DNA of 64,000 nucleotides from DATAES01 sp963721305 (lineage in GTDB: Bacteria > Actinomycetota > Acidimicrobiia > Acidimicrobiales > JACDCH01), in NCBI GenBank assembly GCA_963721305.1, contig CAVRIR010000003.1, forward strand, positions 744,001 to 808,000, given 5' to 3'. Positions 1 to 7,635 of the stretch are shown here, one piece after another. Under the pieces are notes generated by a model. The model was given only the letters and a program-made list of their open reading frames with translations, was not told the DNA's origin and searched no databases. Both the position numbers and the translations under genes were made by a program. How positions within the stretch are numbered: position 1 is the stretch's first letter; every line of letters starts with the position of its first letter.

Positions 1-1370
1 TTGGTGTTGTCGCCCCAGGCCCACAGGGTGCCGTCGGTCTTGATCGCGACCGTGTAGAAGTCGCCGGTGGCCACCGAGGCCCAGTTGGTGGCGGTGCCGA
101 CCTGGGCCGGGACGGGATGAGCCTGAATGTTGTCAGCAGTGCCGTCGCCCAGTTGCCCGTAGCCGTTGTTGCCCCAGGCCCACAGGGTGCCGTCGGTCTT
201 GATCGCCAGCGTGTGCGCGCGGCCGGCGGCCACCAAGGCCCAGCCGCTTACTCCGATGTCATATGGCGTCGGCCGGTTGGACTCGGAACCGTCGCCGAGA
301 TCTCCCCAGCCGTTGTTGCCCCAGTCCCATATGGTGCCGTCGGTCTTGATCGCCACCGTGTGCTGGTCGCCGGCGGTGACGGAGGCCCAGTTGGTGTCGG
401 TCCCGACCTGGGCGGGGCTGGCGTGGTTGGTGGTGGTGCCGTCGCCCAGTTGCCCGTAGCCGTTGTGGCCCCAGGCCCAGAGGGTGCGGTCGGTCTTGAT
501 CGCCACCGTGTGCTGGTCGCCGGCGGTGACGGAGGCCCAGTTGGTGTCGGTGCCGACCTGGGCGGGGCTGGCGTGGTTGGTGGTGGTGCCGTCGCCCAGT
601 TGGCCATTGCCGTTGTTGCCCCAGGCCCACAGGCTCCCGTCGGTCTTGATCGCCACCGTGTGAATGCCCCCCGCGGCCACGTTGGCCCAGTCGCTGGCGG
701 TGCCGACCTGGACCGGGCTGGTCCGGCCGGTGGTGGTGCCGTCGCCGAGCTGCCCGGACGTGTTGAGGCCCCACGCCCACAGCGTCCCGTCGGTCTTGAT
801 GGCCGTGGTGTGCGAGTCGCCGGCGTCCACTGAGGCCCAGTTGGTGGCGGTGCCGACCTGGGCGGGGCTGGCGTGGTTGGTGGTGGTGCCGTCGCCCAGT
901 TGCCCGTTGGTGTTGGCGCCCCAGGTCCAGAGGGTCCCGTCGGTCTTGATGGCCGTGGTGTGCGAGTCGCCGGCGTCCACTGAGGACCAGTTGGTGGCGG
1001 TGCCGATCTGGACGGGCGTCGTCCGGGTGATGGTCGTGCCGTCACCCAGTTGCCCGCGGTCGTTGTTGCCCCAGGCCCACAGGCTCCCGTCGGTCCTGAC
1101 CGCCACCGTGTAGTAGTCGCCGGCAGATGCCGAAGCCCAGTTGGTGGCGGTGCCGACCTGGACGGGCGTCCGGTCGGTGGTGGTGCCGTCGCCCAGTTGG
1201 CCGTAGAAGTTGTACCCCCAGGCCCACAGAGTGCCGTCGGTCCTGACCGCGACCGTGTGGCCGAAGCCGCCCGCCACCGAGGACCAGTTGGTGGCGGTGC
1301 CGACCTGGTAGGGCGTCACGCGCCTTATGACCGAACCGTCGCCGAGCTGCGAGAAGGTGTTGTCGCCCCA
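1..1370 (-). repeat. Tandem 150-bp coding repeats (RCC1 blades)
   Basis: About nine tandem units of ~150 bp recur in frame, one per RCC1 blade. The block around GCCGTCGCCCAGTTG returns near 448, 598, 898, 1048 and 1190. Two adjacent units (about 360-560 and 510-710) are nearly identical at DNA level, which suggests recent duplication or conversion. Such repeats can also be collapsed in assembly. Confidence 0.85.
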
Positions 1371-1760
1371 CCCGTACAACTCGAGAGGCCCCTGCGTCGG
1401 GGTGACCGGGTTGGACATGCCCGATTCCGCGCTGTCGTCGCCGTTCGCGTTGACCGCGTGCACGGTGAACGTGTAGGTCACACCGTTGGTCAGTCCGGTC
1501 ACTGTTTGCGTCGTCGTGGCCGAGTTGAACACCACCGGTGTCTGCCGCATGAACCCGATCCACGGCGTCACTACATAAGCCGTGATCGGTGCCGGGGCCG
1601 CCAGTGGCGGCTGCCATGACACCACCGCTTGCGCATTGCCGGGTGCGGCGGTCCCCATCGCCGGCGGCGGATCAGCCACGCATGCCGACAGCCCCAACGC
1701 CACCAGAGCGACGACCACCACGGCCATCGCAAGTCGCAGCGGCCTGACCGATCCTGCCAT
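1..1760 (-). CDS. RCC1-repeat lipoprotein with fibronectin III domain (3' end missing)
   Basis: The minus strand is open from ATG at 1760 to the window edge, about 586 residues, so the C-terminus is missing. The first ~27 residues form a lipoprotein signal peptide ending in lipobox LSAC. Residues ~30-120 look like a fibronectin type III domain (TNGVTYTFTVHAVNANGDD, then VTPTQG). From ~125 onward there are about nine 50-residue RCC1 repeats with cores such as LWAWGNN-GQLGDGTTT and HTVAIKTDGTLWAWG, which predicts a beta-propeller. I infer a surface-anchored binding or scaffold protein; ligand unknown. RCC1-type propellers with FN3 domains are common in secreted actinobacterial proteins. The G-rich run just upstream serves as ribosome binding site. 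Frames on the opposite strand are Ala/Arg/Pro-rich shadows. Confidence 0.9.
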   Translation of the reverse strand, partial: MAGSVRPLRLAMAVVVVALVALGLSACVADPPPAMGTAAPGNAQAVVSWQPPLAAPAPITAYVVTPWIGFMRQTPVVFNSATTTQTVTGLTNGVTYTFTVHAVNANGDDSAESGMSNPVTPTQGPLELYGWGDNTFSQLGDGSVIRRVTPYQVGTATNWSSVAGGFGHTVAVRTDGTLWAWGYNFYGQLGDGTTTDRTPVQVGTATNWASASAGDYYTVAVRTDGSLWAWGNNDRGQLGDGTTITRTTPVQIGTATNWSSVDAGDSHTTAIKTDGTLWTWGANTNGQLGDGTTTNHASPAQVGTATNWASVDAGDSHTTAIKTDGTLWAWGLNTSGQLGDGTTTGRTSPVQVGTASDWANVAAGGIHTVAIKTDGSLWAWGNNGNGQLGDGTTTNHASPAQVGTDTNWASVTAGDQHTVAIKTDRTLWAWGHNGYGQLGDGTTTNHASPAQVGTDTNWASVTAGDQHTVAIKTDGTIWDWGNNGWGDLGDGSESNRPTPYDIGVSGWALVAAGRAHTLAIKTDGTLWAWGNNGYGQLGDGTADNIQAHPVPAQVGTATNWASVATGDFYTVAIKTDGTLWAWGDNT

Positions 1761-2060
1761 CGCCAGCCCCCCCCAAGTCTGCGGCCCCTGCACCATACGC
1801 CGTGACCAAACACGCCCGCGGCGCCGCACAAGATATCGGCACCCCTCTGTCAACAGCGGGGTCGCATTCACGATCTGCGCCACACCGCGGTCCCGTAGTG
1901 GATCGCACGTGGTGGCTCGTGTCGATGTGTTCGTCGAGTCCGCGTCGCTGCCGTCGGATGACGACGGATCCCGCTGGGTTCCACCGGGTTTTCGCGGGGT
2001 AAGGCCGAGCCTCGCGATCGTCGCCGGAGAGAGGAGTGCGTCTGACGACGTCGAAGTCGG
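1761..2060. other. 300-bp intergenic stretch, no gene seen
   Basis: This lies upstream of the RCC1 lipoprotein gene and downstream of the tRNA 3' end. It should hold the lipoprotein promoter, but I could not pick a convincing -35/-10 pair, hairpin or repeat. The short open frames here have Arg/Pro-rich shadow composition. Confidence 0.5.
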
Positions 2061-2134
2061 TGGGCGCACGCCGGTTCGAACGGCGGACCTCTGCCGTGTG
2101 AAGGCAGCGCTCTGACCAACTGAGCTATGCGCCC
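2061..2134 (-). tRNA. tRNA-Val (anticodon CAC)
   Basis: The reverse complement folds as a full cloverleaf. The acceptor arms GGGCGCA/TGCGCCC pair perfectly, the D arm is GCTC/GAGC, the anticodon stem is CTGCC/GGCAG around loop TTCACAC, and the T arm is CGCCG-TTCGAAC-CGGCG. Anticodon CAC reads GUG valine codons. Discriminator base is A, followed by CCG, so the terminal CCA is not encoded. Confidence 0.95.
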
Positions 2135-2192
2135 CGGAGGGGGAAGGACCGTAGCGTACCGAGCCGCTGCTTCCGGCTTTCCCGCCCGGTCC

Positions 2193-2242
2193 CAACTGCG
2201 GGGAGAAACGGGCGCCATGGCGCCCGTTTCCATCCAACATTC
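2193..2242 (-). repeat. Dispersed ~50-bp palindromic element, copy 1
   Basis: On the minus strand it starts GAATGTTGGATGG, continues into a perfect 24-bp palindrome (2206-2229, core GGGCGCCATGGCGCCC), then TCTCCCCGCAGTT. The same element recurs at 26869-26918 and 31785-31834. Here it sits between the tRNA 5' end and the gene at 2338, in the opposite orientation to that gene. Confidence 0.85.
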
Positions 2243-2337
2243 GCTGTGGAACGTATGGGGTGGCGGTTGGCGATTCGGTGTGTATCCTCCCCGCCCGCGC
2301 GCCAACCCGTAGACCAGCCTGGAGCACCTGCGAACAC

Positions 2338-2841
2338 ATGCCAGACGACCCCGTAGACGACATGGCCGACGTCGAAGTCGATCTCGAAGAAGGCGAGCCG
2401 GAACTCGACGAGGCCGAGATCGACGAGGCCGACTTCGAAGGCGAAGAGGATTTCGAAGCCGATCTCGTCGACGACGACGAGCTGGTCGACGAGGACGCGA
2501 TCGCCGAGGACGAGGAAGCAAAGGGCGAAGAGGAAGCCGGCGCCCCTGCAGCGCGCCCGGCGAAGACCGGTGAGGAGGAAGGCGAGGAGGACGACCTCGA
2601 GGACGTCGATCCCGACGACGTCGAAGCCGACCTCGACACGATCCTGAAGGACCGCATCGCTGCTGCCGACGACGAGGAAGACGAAGAGGAAGACGAGGTC
2701 GTCGACGTCGACGAGCGCGGCGACACGAACAAGATCCAGCCCCGTCGTCCCGGCGAGTTCGTGTGCCAGTCGTGCTTCCTGTTGAAGCCCCGGTCACAAC
2801 TCGCCGACGAGAAGAACCAGTTCTGCCTGGACTGCGTGTGA
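2338..2841 (+). CDS. Acidic DUF4193-like protein with C-terminal zinc ribbon
   Basis: The product has 167 residues. Residues 1-~130 are extremely rich in Asp and Glu and probably disordered. The C-terminus carries C143-x2-C146 and C163-x2-C166 within GEFVCQSCFLLKPRSQLA and FCLDCV, a compact zinc ribbon resembling the actinobacterial DUF4193 C-terminus. DUF4193 has no settled biochemical role; the acidic tail plus zinc ribbon suggests a transcription- or ribosome-associated adaptor (inference). ATG 2338 is chosen because GGAG lies ~12 bases upstream; an in-frame ATG at 2362 is possible. The stop overlaps the GTG of the next gene, so the two are probably co-translated. Confidence 0.75.
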   Translation: MPDDPVDDMADVEVDLEEGEPELDEAEIDEADFEGEEDFEADLVDDDELVDEDAIAEDEEAKGEEEAGAPAARPAKTGEEEGEEDDLEDVDPDDVEADLDTILKDRIAAADDEEDEEEDEVVDVDERGDTNKIQPRRPGEFVCQSCFLLKPRSQLADEKNQFCLDCV

Positions 2842-3287
2842 CCTACGCGAACGTCGTCGTGGGCACCGACGGGTCGCCGACGGCGGAGATCGCGGTGCGC
2901 CACGCCGGCAGGCTGGCCGCGGACAACGGCGCTCGCCTCGTCGTGGTGACCGCGTACGAAGGGCAGGACGACGAGCCGGTCGCGACCGCTCGCAGCGCGT
3001 CGTACGACATGAAGTGGGCGCTCACCGATCAGACCCAGGCCGAGGAGAAGGCGGTGTACGGCAAGACGCTCGCCGCGGAGATGGGTGCCACAACGGTGGT
3101 CGTCCAGGCGCTGTCGGGCAGCCCGCCCGATGTGCTGCTCGAGGCGGCGGTCGACTTCGACGCGGACGTGATCGTCGTGGGATCGAAAGGGCTGACGGGC
3201 GCTTCTCGCTTCGTCCTGGGCAGCGTCGCGAGCGCCGTGTCGCACCACGCGCCGTGCGACGTGTTGATCGTGCAGACCACTGACTGA
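2838..3287 (+). CDS. Universal stress protein (UspA family)
   Basis: This is a 149-residue single Usp domain. It starts VTYANVVVGTDGS, with the usual Asp in the first beta strand, and carries the nucleotide-binding pattern G-x2-G-x9-GS in GSKGLTGASRFVLGS, ending DVLIVQTTD. The family comprises cytosolic ATP-binding stress proteins. The start is GTG 2838, overlapping the preceding stop by four bases (GTGA). Longer in-frame translation upstream reads Arg/Pro-rich and is rejected. Confidence 0.88.
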   Translation: MTYANVVVGTDGSPTAEIAVRHAGRLAADNGARLVVVTAYEGQDDEPVATARSASYDMKWALTDQTQAEEKAVYGKTLAAEMGATTVVVQALSGSPPDVLLEAAVDFDADVIVVGSKGLTGASRFVLGSVASAVSHHAPCDVLIVQTTD

Positions 3288-3305
3288 TTCGACAACATTG
3301 GCATC

Positions 3306-3794
3306 GTGACGGAACGAAAGACGCCCATCGAGCAGGCCCTCGATCTGTTCTTCTACGCGCCCCTCGGTCTGGTGATGAACGCCGAGGAGCTCGTACCGCA
3401 GCTGATCGAGAAGGGCCATCAGCAGGTGACGATGGCGAGGATGTTCGGTCAGTTCGCGGTGAAGCAGGGCCAAGCCGAGGCGGAGAAGGCCCTCACGAGA
3501 CTGCAGGGACTCGCTCCCAATCGGGGTCCCGCACCGGTTGCAGACACGCCGGAGGCCGACGACACCGAACCGCCGTTGGCCACGCAGACGTCAGCTCCCG
3601 TGATACGGCCTCAGCACAACGGCGAGGTCGCGGCCACGCTCGCCATCCCCGACTACGACAGCTTGTCTGCATCGCAGGTGGTTCCCCGGCTCGAGAGCCT
3701 GTCCGATGCCGAGCTCGACGCGGTCCGCGAGTACGAGTCCTCGAACCGTGGGCGCAAGACGATCCTCAACAAGATCGACCAGCTGCAGTCGTAG
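3306..3794 (+). CDS. Conserved hypothetical protein, helical C-terminal motif
   Basis: A 162-residue protein starting at GTG 3306. Residues 1-70 are amphipathic helices (PIEQALDLFFYAPLGLVMNA, then EELVPQLIEKGHQQ). Residues ~75-105 are a Pro/Ala/Thr-rich linker. Residues ~115-162 (IPDYDSLSASQVVPRLESL, then ELDAVREYESSNRGRKTI) form a helical module often seen at the end of small actinobacterial proteins. I do not recognise a function. It follows the uspA gene by 18 bp and may share its transcript. Confidence 0.7.
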   Translation: MTERKTPIEQALDLFFYAPLGLVMNAEELVPQLIEKGHQQVTMARMFGQFAVKQGQAEAEKALTRLQGLAPNRGPAPVADTPEADDTEPPLATQTSAPVIRPQHNGEVAATLAIPDYDSLSASQVVPRLESLSDAELDAVREYESSNRGRKTILNKIDQLQS

Positions 3795-3827
3795 CGGCGA
3801 GCTTCGAACGGGGGAGGGCTGAACGAC

Positions 3828-4307
3828 ATGGTCGAAGCCGTCCGTAGCGCGACCAGGGATGACCTTGGCGCGCTGGCTGTGCTGGCACGCGCTGCGATCG
3901 CGGAGCTCGCGCCCACGAAGGGCGGCGGGGTGTGGGCGCGCCGCGAGGGTCGAGCGGAACCCCTCGACGAGTCGCTCGTGCGTTCTCTCGACGAGAGCGA
4001 GACCGATGACGCGGTGGTTCTCGTCGGGACGATCGACGACGTCGTCGTCGGCTACGCGGTGGCGTCGGTCGAGGTGGTTGCGGACGGCGGGAAACTGGCG
4101 CGCCTCACGGATCTCTATGTGGAACCCGAAGCGCGCGAGGTGGGCATCGGCGAGCTGTTGCTCGACAGCGTGCTGCGGTGGGCACAAGCGCGGGGCTGCT
4201 TCGGCATCGACTCGATCGTGCTTCCGGGCAACCGCGAGACGAAGAACTTCTTCGAGACGGCCGGGATGGTGGCGCGCGCGATCATCGTGCACCGCCGGTT
4301 GGAATGA
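3828..4307 (+). CDS. GNAT-family N-acetyltransferase
   Basis: A 159-residue protein with one GNAT fold. Acetyl-CoA loop motif A is visible as LTDLYVEPEAREVGIGELLL (R/Q-x2-G-x-G/A pattern), followed by the helix SVLRWAQARGC and the typical C-terminal NFFETAGM. It transfers an acetyl group to an unknown amine substrate. ATG 3828 is preceded by GGGGGAGGG at good distance. The stop overlaps the next ATG (ATGA), so it is coupled to the Nudix gene. Confidence 0.85.
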   Translation: MVEAVRSATRDDLGALAVLARAAIAELAPTKGGGVWARREGRAEPLDESLVRSLDESETDDAVVLVGTIDDVVVGYAVASVEVVADGGKLARLTDLYVEPEAREVGIGELLLDSVLRWAQARGCFGIDSIVLPGNRETKNFFETAGMVARAIIVHRRLE

Positions 4308-4729
4308 ACGGGGAGAGCGACCTCGCTCGCCCCGAGGTGTGCGTGGGGGCGATCGTCGTCGAGGACGAGCAGCTGTTGCTCATCCGCCGCGGTCACGGAC
4401 CGGCGGCGGGGTTCTGGTCAGTTCCGGGTGGACGGGTCGAGCACGGCGAGCTGCTCGCCGAGGCCGTCGTGCGCGAGCTGGCGGAGGAGACGGGCCTCGA
4501 AGGGGTGTGCGGCGAGCTCGTCGGATGGGTCGAGCGCATCGACGACGGCTACCACTTCGTGATCCTCGACTTCCGCGTCACGCTGCTCGATCCCACGGCA
4601 GAGCCGACCGCCGGTGACGACGCGGCCGAAGCAGCGTGGGTGCCGCTGCACGAAGTGGCCGAGCGCCCGCTGGCGGAAGGCCTTGCCGAATTCCTCCACG
4701 AGAACGGCATCCTCCGCACGATTGCGTAG
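4304..4729 (+). CDS. Nudix hydrolase
   Basis: A 141-residue protein with the complete Nudix box at residues 43-65: G-x5-E-x7-REL-x-EE-x-GL (GGRVEHGELLAEAVVRELAE, then ETGL). The Glu residues bind the divalent metal that hydrolyses nucleoside diphosphate-X bonds. The substrate cannot be told from sequence. The start ATG 4304 overlaps the upstream acetyltransferase stop. The gene ends 9 bp from the convergent enoyl-CoA hydratase gene. Confidence 0.9.
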   Translation: MNGESDLARPEVCVGAIVVEDEQLLLIRRGHGPAAGFWSVPGGRVEHGELLAEAVVRELAEETGLEGVCGELVGWVERIDDGYHFVILDFRVTLLDPTAEPTAGDDAAEAAWVPLHEVAERPLAEGLAEFLHENGILRTIA

Positions 4730-4738
4730 CCGCGACGG

Positions 4739-5500
4739 TCAGCGACCCTTCCACACCGGCGGGCGCTTCTCGATGAAGGCCTTCGGGCCCTCCCAGAAGT
4801 CCTCGGTGTTGGCCAGCTTGGCCATCCCCTCGCCCGAGCGCTTCCAGCCGATCTCGTCCGGGGCGTCGACCGTCGCGAGCGCGATGGCGCGGCTCTCACG
4901 CACGGCGAGCGGCGCGTTGGCGGCGATGCGGTCGGCGAGGACGCGAGCGCGTTCGAGGGCCTGGCCCGGCTCGCACACCTCGTTGACCATTCCGAGCGCA
5001 CCGGCGCGCTCGGCCGAGATCGGGTCGCCGGTCATGATGATCTCGAGCGCGACCTTGCGAGGCAGCACGCGCGGCAGGCGGAACAGGCCGCCGGCGGCCG
5101 CGACGAGCGAGCGCTTGACCTCGGGGAGACCGAACTTGGCTTCACTCGACGCGACGATCAGGTCGCAGGCCAACGCGATCTCGCAGCCACCCGCCAACGC
5201 AGGCCCTTCCATCGCCGCGATGACCGGCTTCGTGCGCTCACGTGAGACGAAACCGGCGAAGCCGCCTCGCTTCGTCTGCAGGTCACCGGCCTGACCGGAG
5301 TTGATCGCCTTGAGGTCGGCGCCAGCGGAGAAGACCGGGCCCTCGTGGGTGAGGATGGCCAGCCAGGCCTCCTCGTTGTCCTCGAGCTGGTCGATCGCTG
5401 CTTCCAGGCCGCGGGCGACGTCGCCGTTCACCGCGTTGCGGGCTTCGGGGCGGTTCAGGGTGATGAGGGCGACGTGCCCCTGCAGTTCGTAGTCGACCAT
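4739..5500 (-). CDS. Enoyl-CoA hydratase/isomerase (crotonase family)
   Basis: A 253-residue crotonase-fold protein starting at ATG 5500 (MVDYELQGHVALITLNRPEA). The oxyanion-hole segments FSAGADLKAI and GPALAGGCEIALACD are intact, and a family Glu position is present in FGLPEVKRSLVAAAGGLFRL. It should hydrate or isomerise trans-2-enoyl-CoA thioesters in beta-oxidation. In-frame codons upstream of ATG 5500 run into the neighbouring gene's region and look non-coding. No KstR-like site precedes it. It is divergent from the small zinc-ribbon gene at 5582. Confidence 0.92.
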   Translation of the reverse strand: MVDYELQGHVALITLNRPEARNAVNGDVARGLEAAIDQLEDNEEAWLAILTHEGPVFSAGADLKAINSGQAGDLQTKRGGFAGFVSRERTKPVIAAMEGPALAGGCEIALACDLIVASSEAKFGLPEVKRSLVAAAGGLFRLPRVLPRKVALEIIMTGDPISAERAGALGMVNEVCEPGQALERARVLADRIAANAPLAVRESRAIALATVDAPDEIGWKRSGEGMAKLANTEDFWEGPKAFIEKRPPVWKGR

Positions 5501-5506
5501 GGCGTG

Positions 5507-5519
5507 CAACGTTACGTTG
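5507..5519. promoter_or_regulatory. Short inverted repeat in divergent promoter region
   Basis: CAACG-TTA-CGTTG lies immediately upstream of the enoyl-CoA hydratase start, in the 81-bp gap shared with the divergent gene at 5582. It is a plausible operator for an unknown regulator, but short enough to be chance. Confidence 0.3.
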
Positions 5520-5581
5520 AGGTCACAGGTCGAAGACAAACAGTCAGGTAGCGTTGCAGAGGAAGGGGGGAATCCGATTCG

Positions 5582-5779
5582 GTGGATGGCGACGCCGAGC
5601 ACTTCCAGTGCCCGTATTGCGACTCGTTCGAGGTCGACCGGCTCTACCTGGCATCGCTGAACCTCGATTCCTGCGCCTGCATGGTGTGCGGCGCGCGCTG
5701 GGACCAAGACGCGGCCAGCGGTGAATTCCGTGGCCGAGCGAGCAAATCTTCGGTGCTCGCGCCGCGAGACGCTCGCTGA
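5582..5779 (+). CDS. Small zinc-ribbon protein
   Basis: A 65-residue protein from GTG 5582, preceded by AGAGGAAGGGGGG. C10-x2-C13 (FQCPYCDS) and C33-x2-C36 (ACMVCGARW) form a probable four-Cys zinc ribbon, with an extra Cys at 31. No further domain. Too small to assign beyond zinc binding. It precedes the HAD gene by 3 bp, so the two may be co-transcribed. Confidence 0.65.
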   Translation: MDGDAEHFQCPYCDSFEVDRLYLASLNLDSCACMVCGARWDQDAASGEFRGRASKSSVLAPRDAR

Positions 5780-5782
5780 CGG

Positions 5783-6324
5783 GTGCCCGTCGTCTCCATC
5801 TTCGATCTCGACGGCACGCTCCTCGATTCGGATGCGGCGCTCGTCGCGCCATTCGTCGCGCTCGGCGTGCCGCGCGGAGGATGTGACGTTCGGCGCGTTG
5901 CTCGCCGATGAATGCGCGCGACTGGGCGTGACCGTCGACGACTACCTCGGCCGGTACGACTCTGCCGCCGCGCTGCCGTTCGCCGGCGTCGACGAAGTGG
6001 TCGCGAAGCTCGACCGATGGGCGGTGTGCTCGAACAAGCACCCCCACGCGGGCCGGGCCGAGCTCGCCCGCTTGGGTTGGGAGCCCGATGTCGCGCTCTT
6101 CGCCGACGCGTTCGGTGGCCCCAAGCAGCTCGGTCCGGTCCTCGAGGCGCTCGCTCTGGACCCCGGCGATGTGGTGTTCGTCGGCGACACCGATCACGAC
6201 CGTCGTTGCGCGTCGATGGTCGGCTGCCGGTTCGGCATCGCGACGTGGAATCCGCGTGCCCGACGCGCAGGACGGCGACATCGTCCTGCGGGAGCCGGCC
6301 GACGTGCTCGCGCTACTCGACTGA
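5783..6324 (+). CDS. HAD-superfamily phosphatase (two apparent frameshifts)
   Basis: GTG 5783 begins VVSIFDLDGTLLDSD, the HAD motif I with nucleophile Asp and DxDGT. The frame breaks near 5870-5877, continues one frame on as EDVTFGALLADECARLGV through LGWEPDVALFADAFGGPKQL and the motif IV segment VVFVGDTDHD, then breaks again near 6252-6257 and ends REPADVLALLD at 6324. Each break is repaired by one extra CG in a CGCG tract, giving a ~180-residue phosphoglycolate-phosphatase-like enzyme. I therefore treat it as one gene with probable sequence errors, not a decayed gene. Its end overlaps the convergent gene by 12 bp. Confidence 0.72.
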
Positions 6325-7632
6325 CGGAGGCGGCGGCGGAAGCGGAGGCGGCGGCGGCACCGCCTTCTTCGCCGTGGCCTTGCGGGGGGCCCGCTTGCGC
6401 GAGTCTGCGGGTGGAGGGTCGACGCCGAACGCGGTCGCGACCTGCGGCACACGGCTCGCGTACTTGCCCACGGTCGCCAGCAACCCTTCGCTCGGCTCGT
6501 CGGGACGCGACGCAGGCGCGACCGCGAGCCGTACGGGCGAGAACGCGATCGCCTCGAGCACGATGCCCCAGCGGTCGACGGGCGTCTCTGCCGTGAGCGA
6601 CGCACTCGCCGCCTCGGTGAGGCGGGTGCTCAACGCCGGATCGAGGATGGTTCCGGCCTTGGGCGGTCGCGAGCTGAGCCGCAGCGCGCGGACGGCCCGT
6701 CCCGAGTCGAGCGCGCTCGTGACGTCGGCGAGCCATGCGGCTTGCTCGCTCTCGACGCGCTTCGCGAGAGCCTCACGCAACTGCGCGGCCAGCGCGCGTG
6801 TGTCGTCGTCGCGCGCCGCGCTGTCAGCCGCGACCACAACCGATCGCAGGTCGCGGAGATCGATCTGGTCGACGTCAGCGAGTGCGGCCTCCGCGCGGTC
6901 GCGCCACTCTGCAGTGCGCAGCCGCGGGCGCATCTTCTCGGCGAGCGCGAGCAACTCTGTTCCGTCGATGGCCGTCTCGCCGCGCTCCTTGCGCGCCTCG
7001 TTCTCCTTCTCGATCGCCTGGCGCACTGCGGGGATGTCGCCGGCAAGCACCTGTTCCGCGATCGGGCGGTGCTCAGGTGGCAGCTCTTCGAGCACAGCGG
7101 TGCGGTGGACGCGTCCCGGACGAAGTCGCTTCGGCTTCGGCTTGGGTGGCTCTTCCGGACGGGGGCGCGGTGGACGTCGCTCGGCACGCGCGGGACGCTC
7201 GCCTGATGCCGGCCGTTCGCCACGGGGAGCACGGTCGCCTTCGCCGCCCTCTCGCCTTCGTGGGCCACGCTCGGCGCGATCTCGCCGGTCCCCGTGTTCG
7301 CCCCGGTCGCGATCACGACGATCGCTGCGCTCGCCTCGCCCGCCCTTGACCAACGAGGACGTGACGAGCTGGTCCTCGCGCGGTGGCGGCCCGATGATCT
7401 CGATGCGTTCGGACTCGTTGCGCTTCTTCTCCTGGATCGTCGAGAGGGCAACGATCGTCACGCCGTCGAGATCGAACTCGGCGTCGGCCCGGAGGACCTC
7501 GCCCACGCTCGCGCCTGCCGGCAGCAACGTGGCGTCGACGACGCCGCGCGGTTCACGGGCGCCCGCAGCACGCCACGTCCACGATCCGTCACCCCGATCA
7601 CTGGTGAGTTCGACGTCGATGCGGCGAGGCAC
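6313..7632 (-). CDS. Uncharacterised 439-residue protein with charged linker
   Basis: I do not recognise a family. Residues 1-~95 are a beta-rich N-terminal domain. Residues ~95-160 are low-complexity Arg/Asp/Gly/Glu/Pro. Residues ~165-390 are largely helical (LEELPPEHRPIAEQVLAG, EKMRPRLRTAEWRDRAEAAL). The tail is Lys/Arg/Ala followed by polyproline. Basic-acidic linkers of this kind often occur in nucleic-acid-associated proteins, but that is inference. It starts 3 bp after the WS/DGAT stop and is the last gene of a three-gene unit with the serine hydrolase and WS/DGAT. Confidence 0.7.
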   Translation of the reverse strand: MPRRIDVELTSDRGDGSWTWRAAGAREPRGVVDATLLPAGASVGEVLRADAEFDLDGVTIVALSTIQEKKRNESERIEIIGPPPREDQLVTSSLVKGGRGERSDRRDRDRGEHGDRRDRAERGPRRREGGEGDRAPRGERPASGERPARAERRPPRPRPEEPPKPKPKRLRPGRVHRTAVLEELPPEHRPIAEQVLAGDIPAVRQAIEKENEARKERGETAIDGTELLALAEKMRPRLRTAEWRDRAEAALADVDQIDLRDLRSVVVAADSAARDDDTRALAAQLREALAKRVESEQAAWLADVTSALDSGRAVRALRLSSRPPKAGTILDPALSTRLTEAASASLTAETPVDRWGIVLEAIAFSPVRLAVAPASRPDEPSEGLLATVGKYASRVPQVATAFGVDPPPADSRKRAPRKATAKKAVPPPPPLPPPPPSVE

Positions 7633-7635
7633 GGG

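Noticed and set aside
1..1370. Regular ~150-bp repeats that could suggest a CRISPR-like or satellite array
   Set aside because: They are in frame with a continuous protein and encode RCC1 blades, including inside the most similar units.
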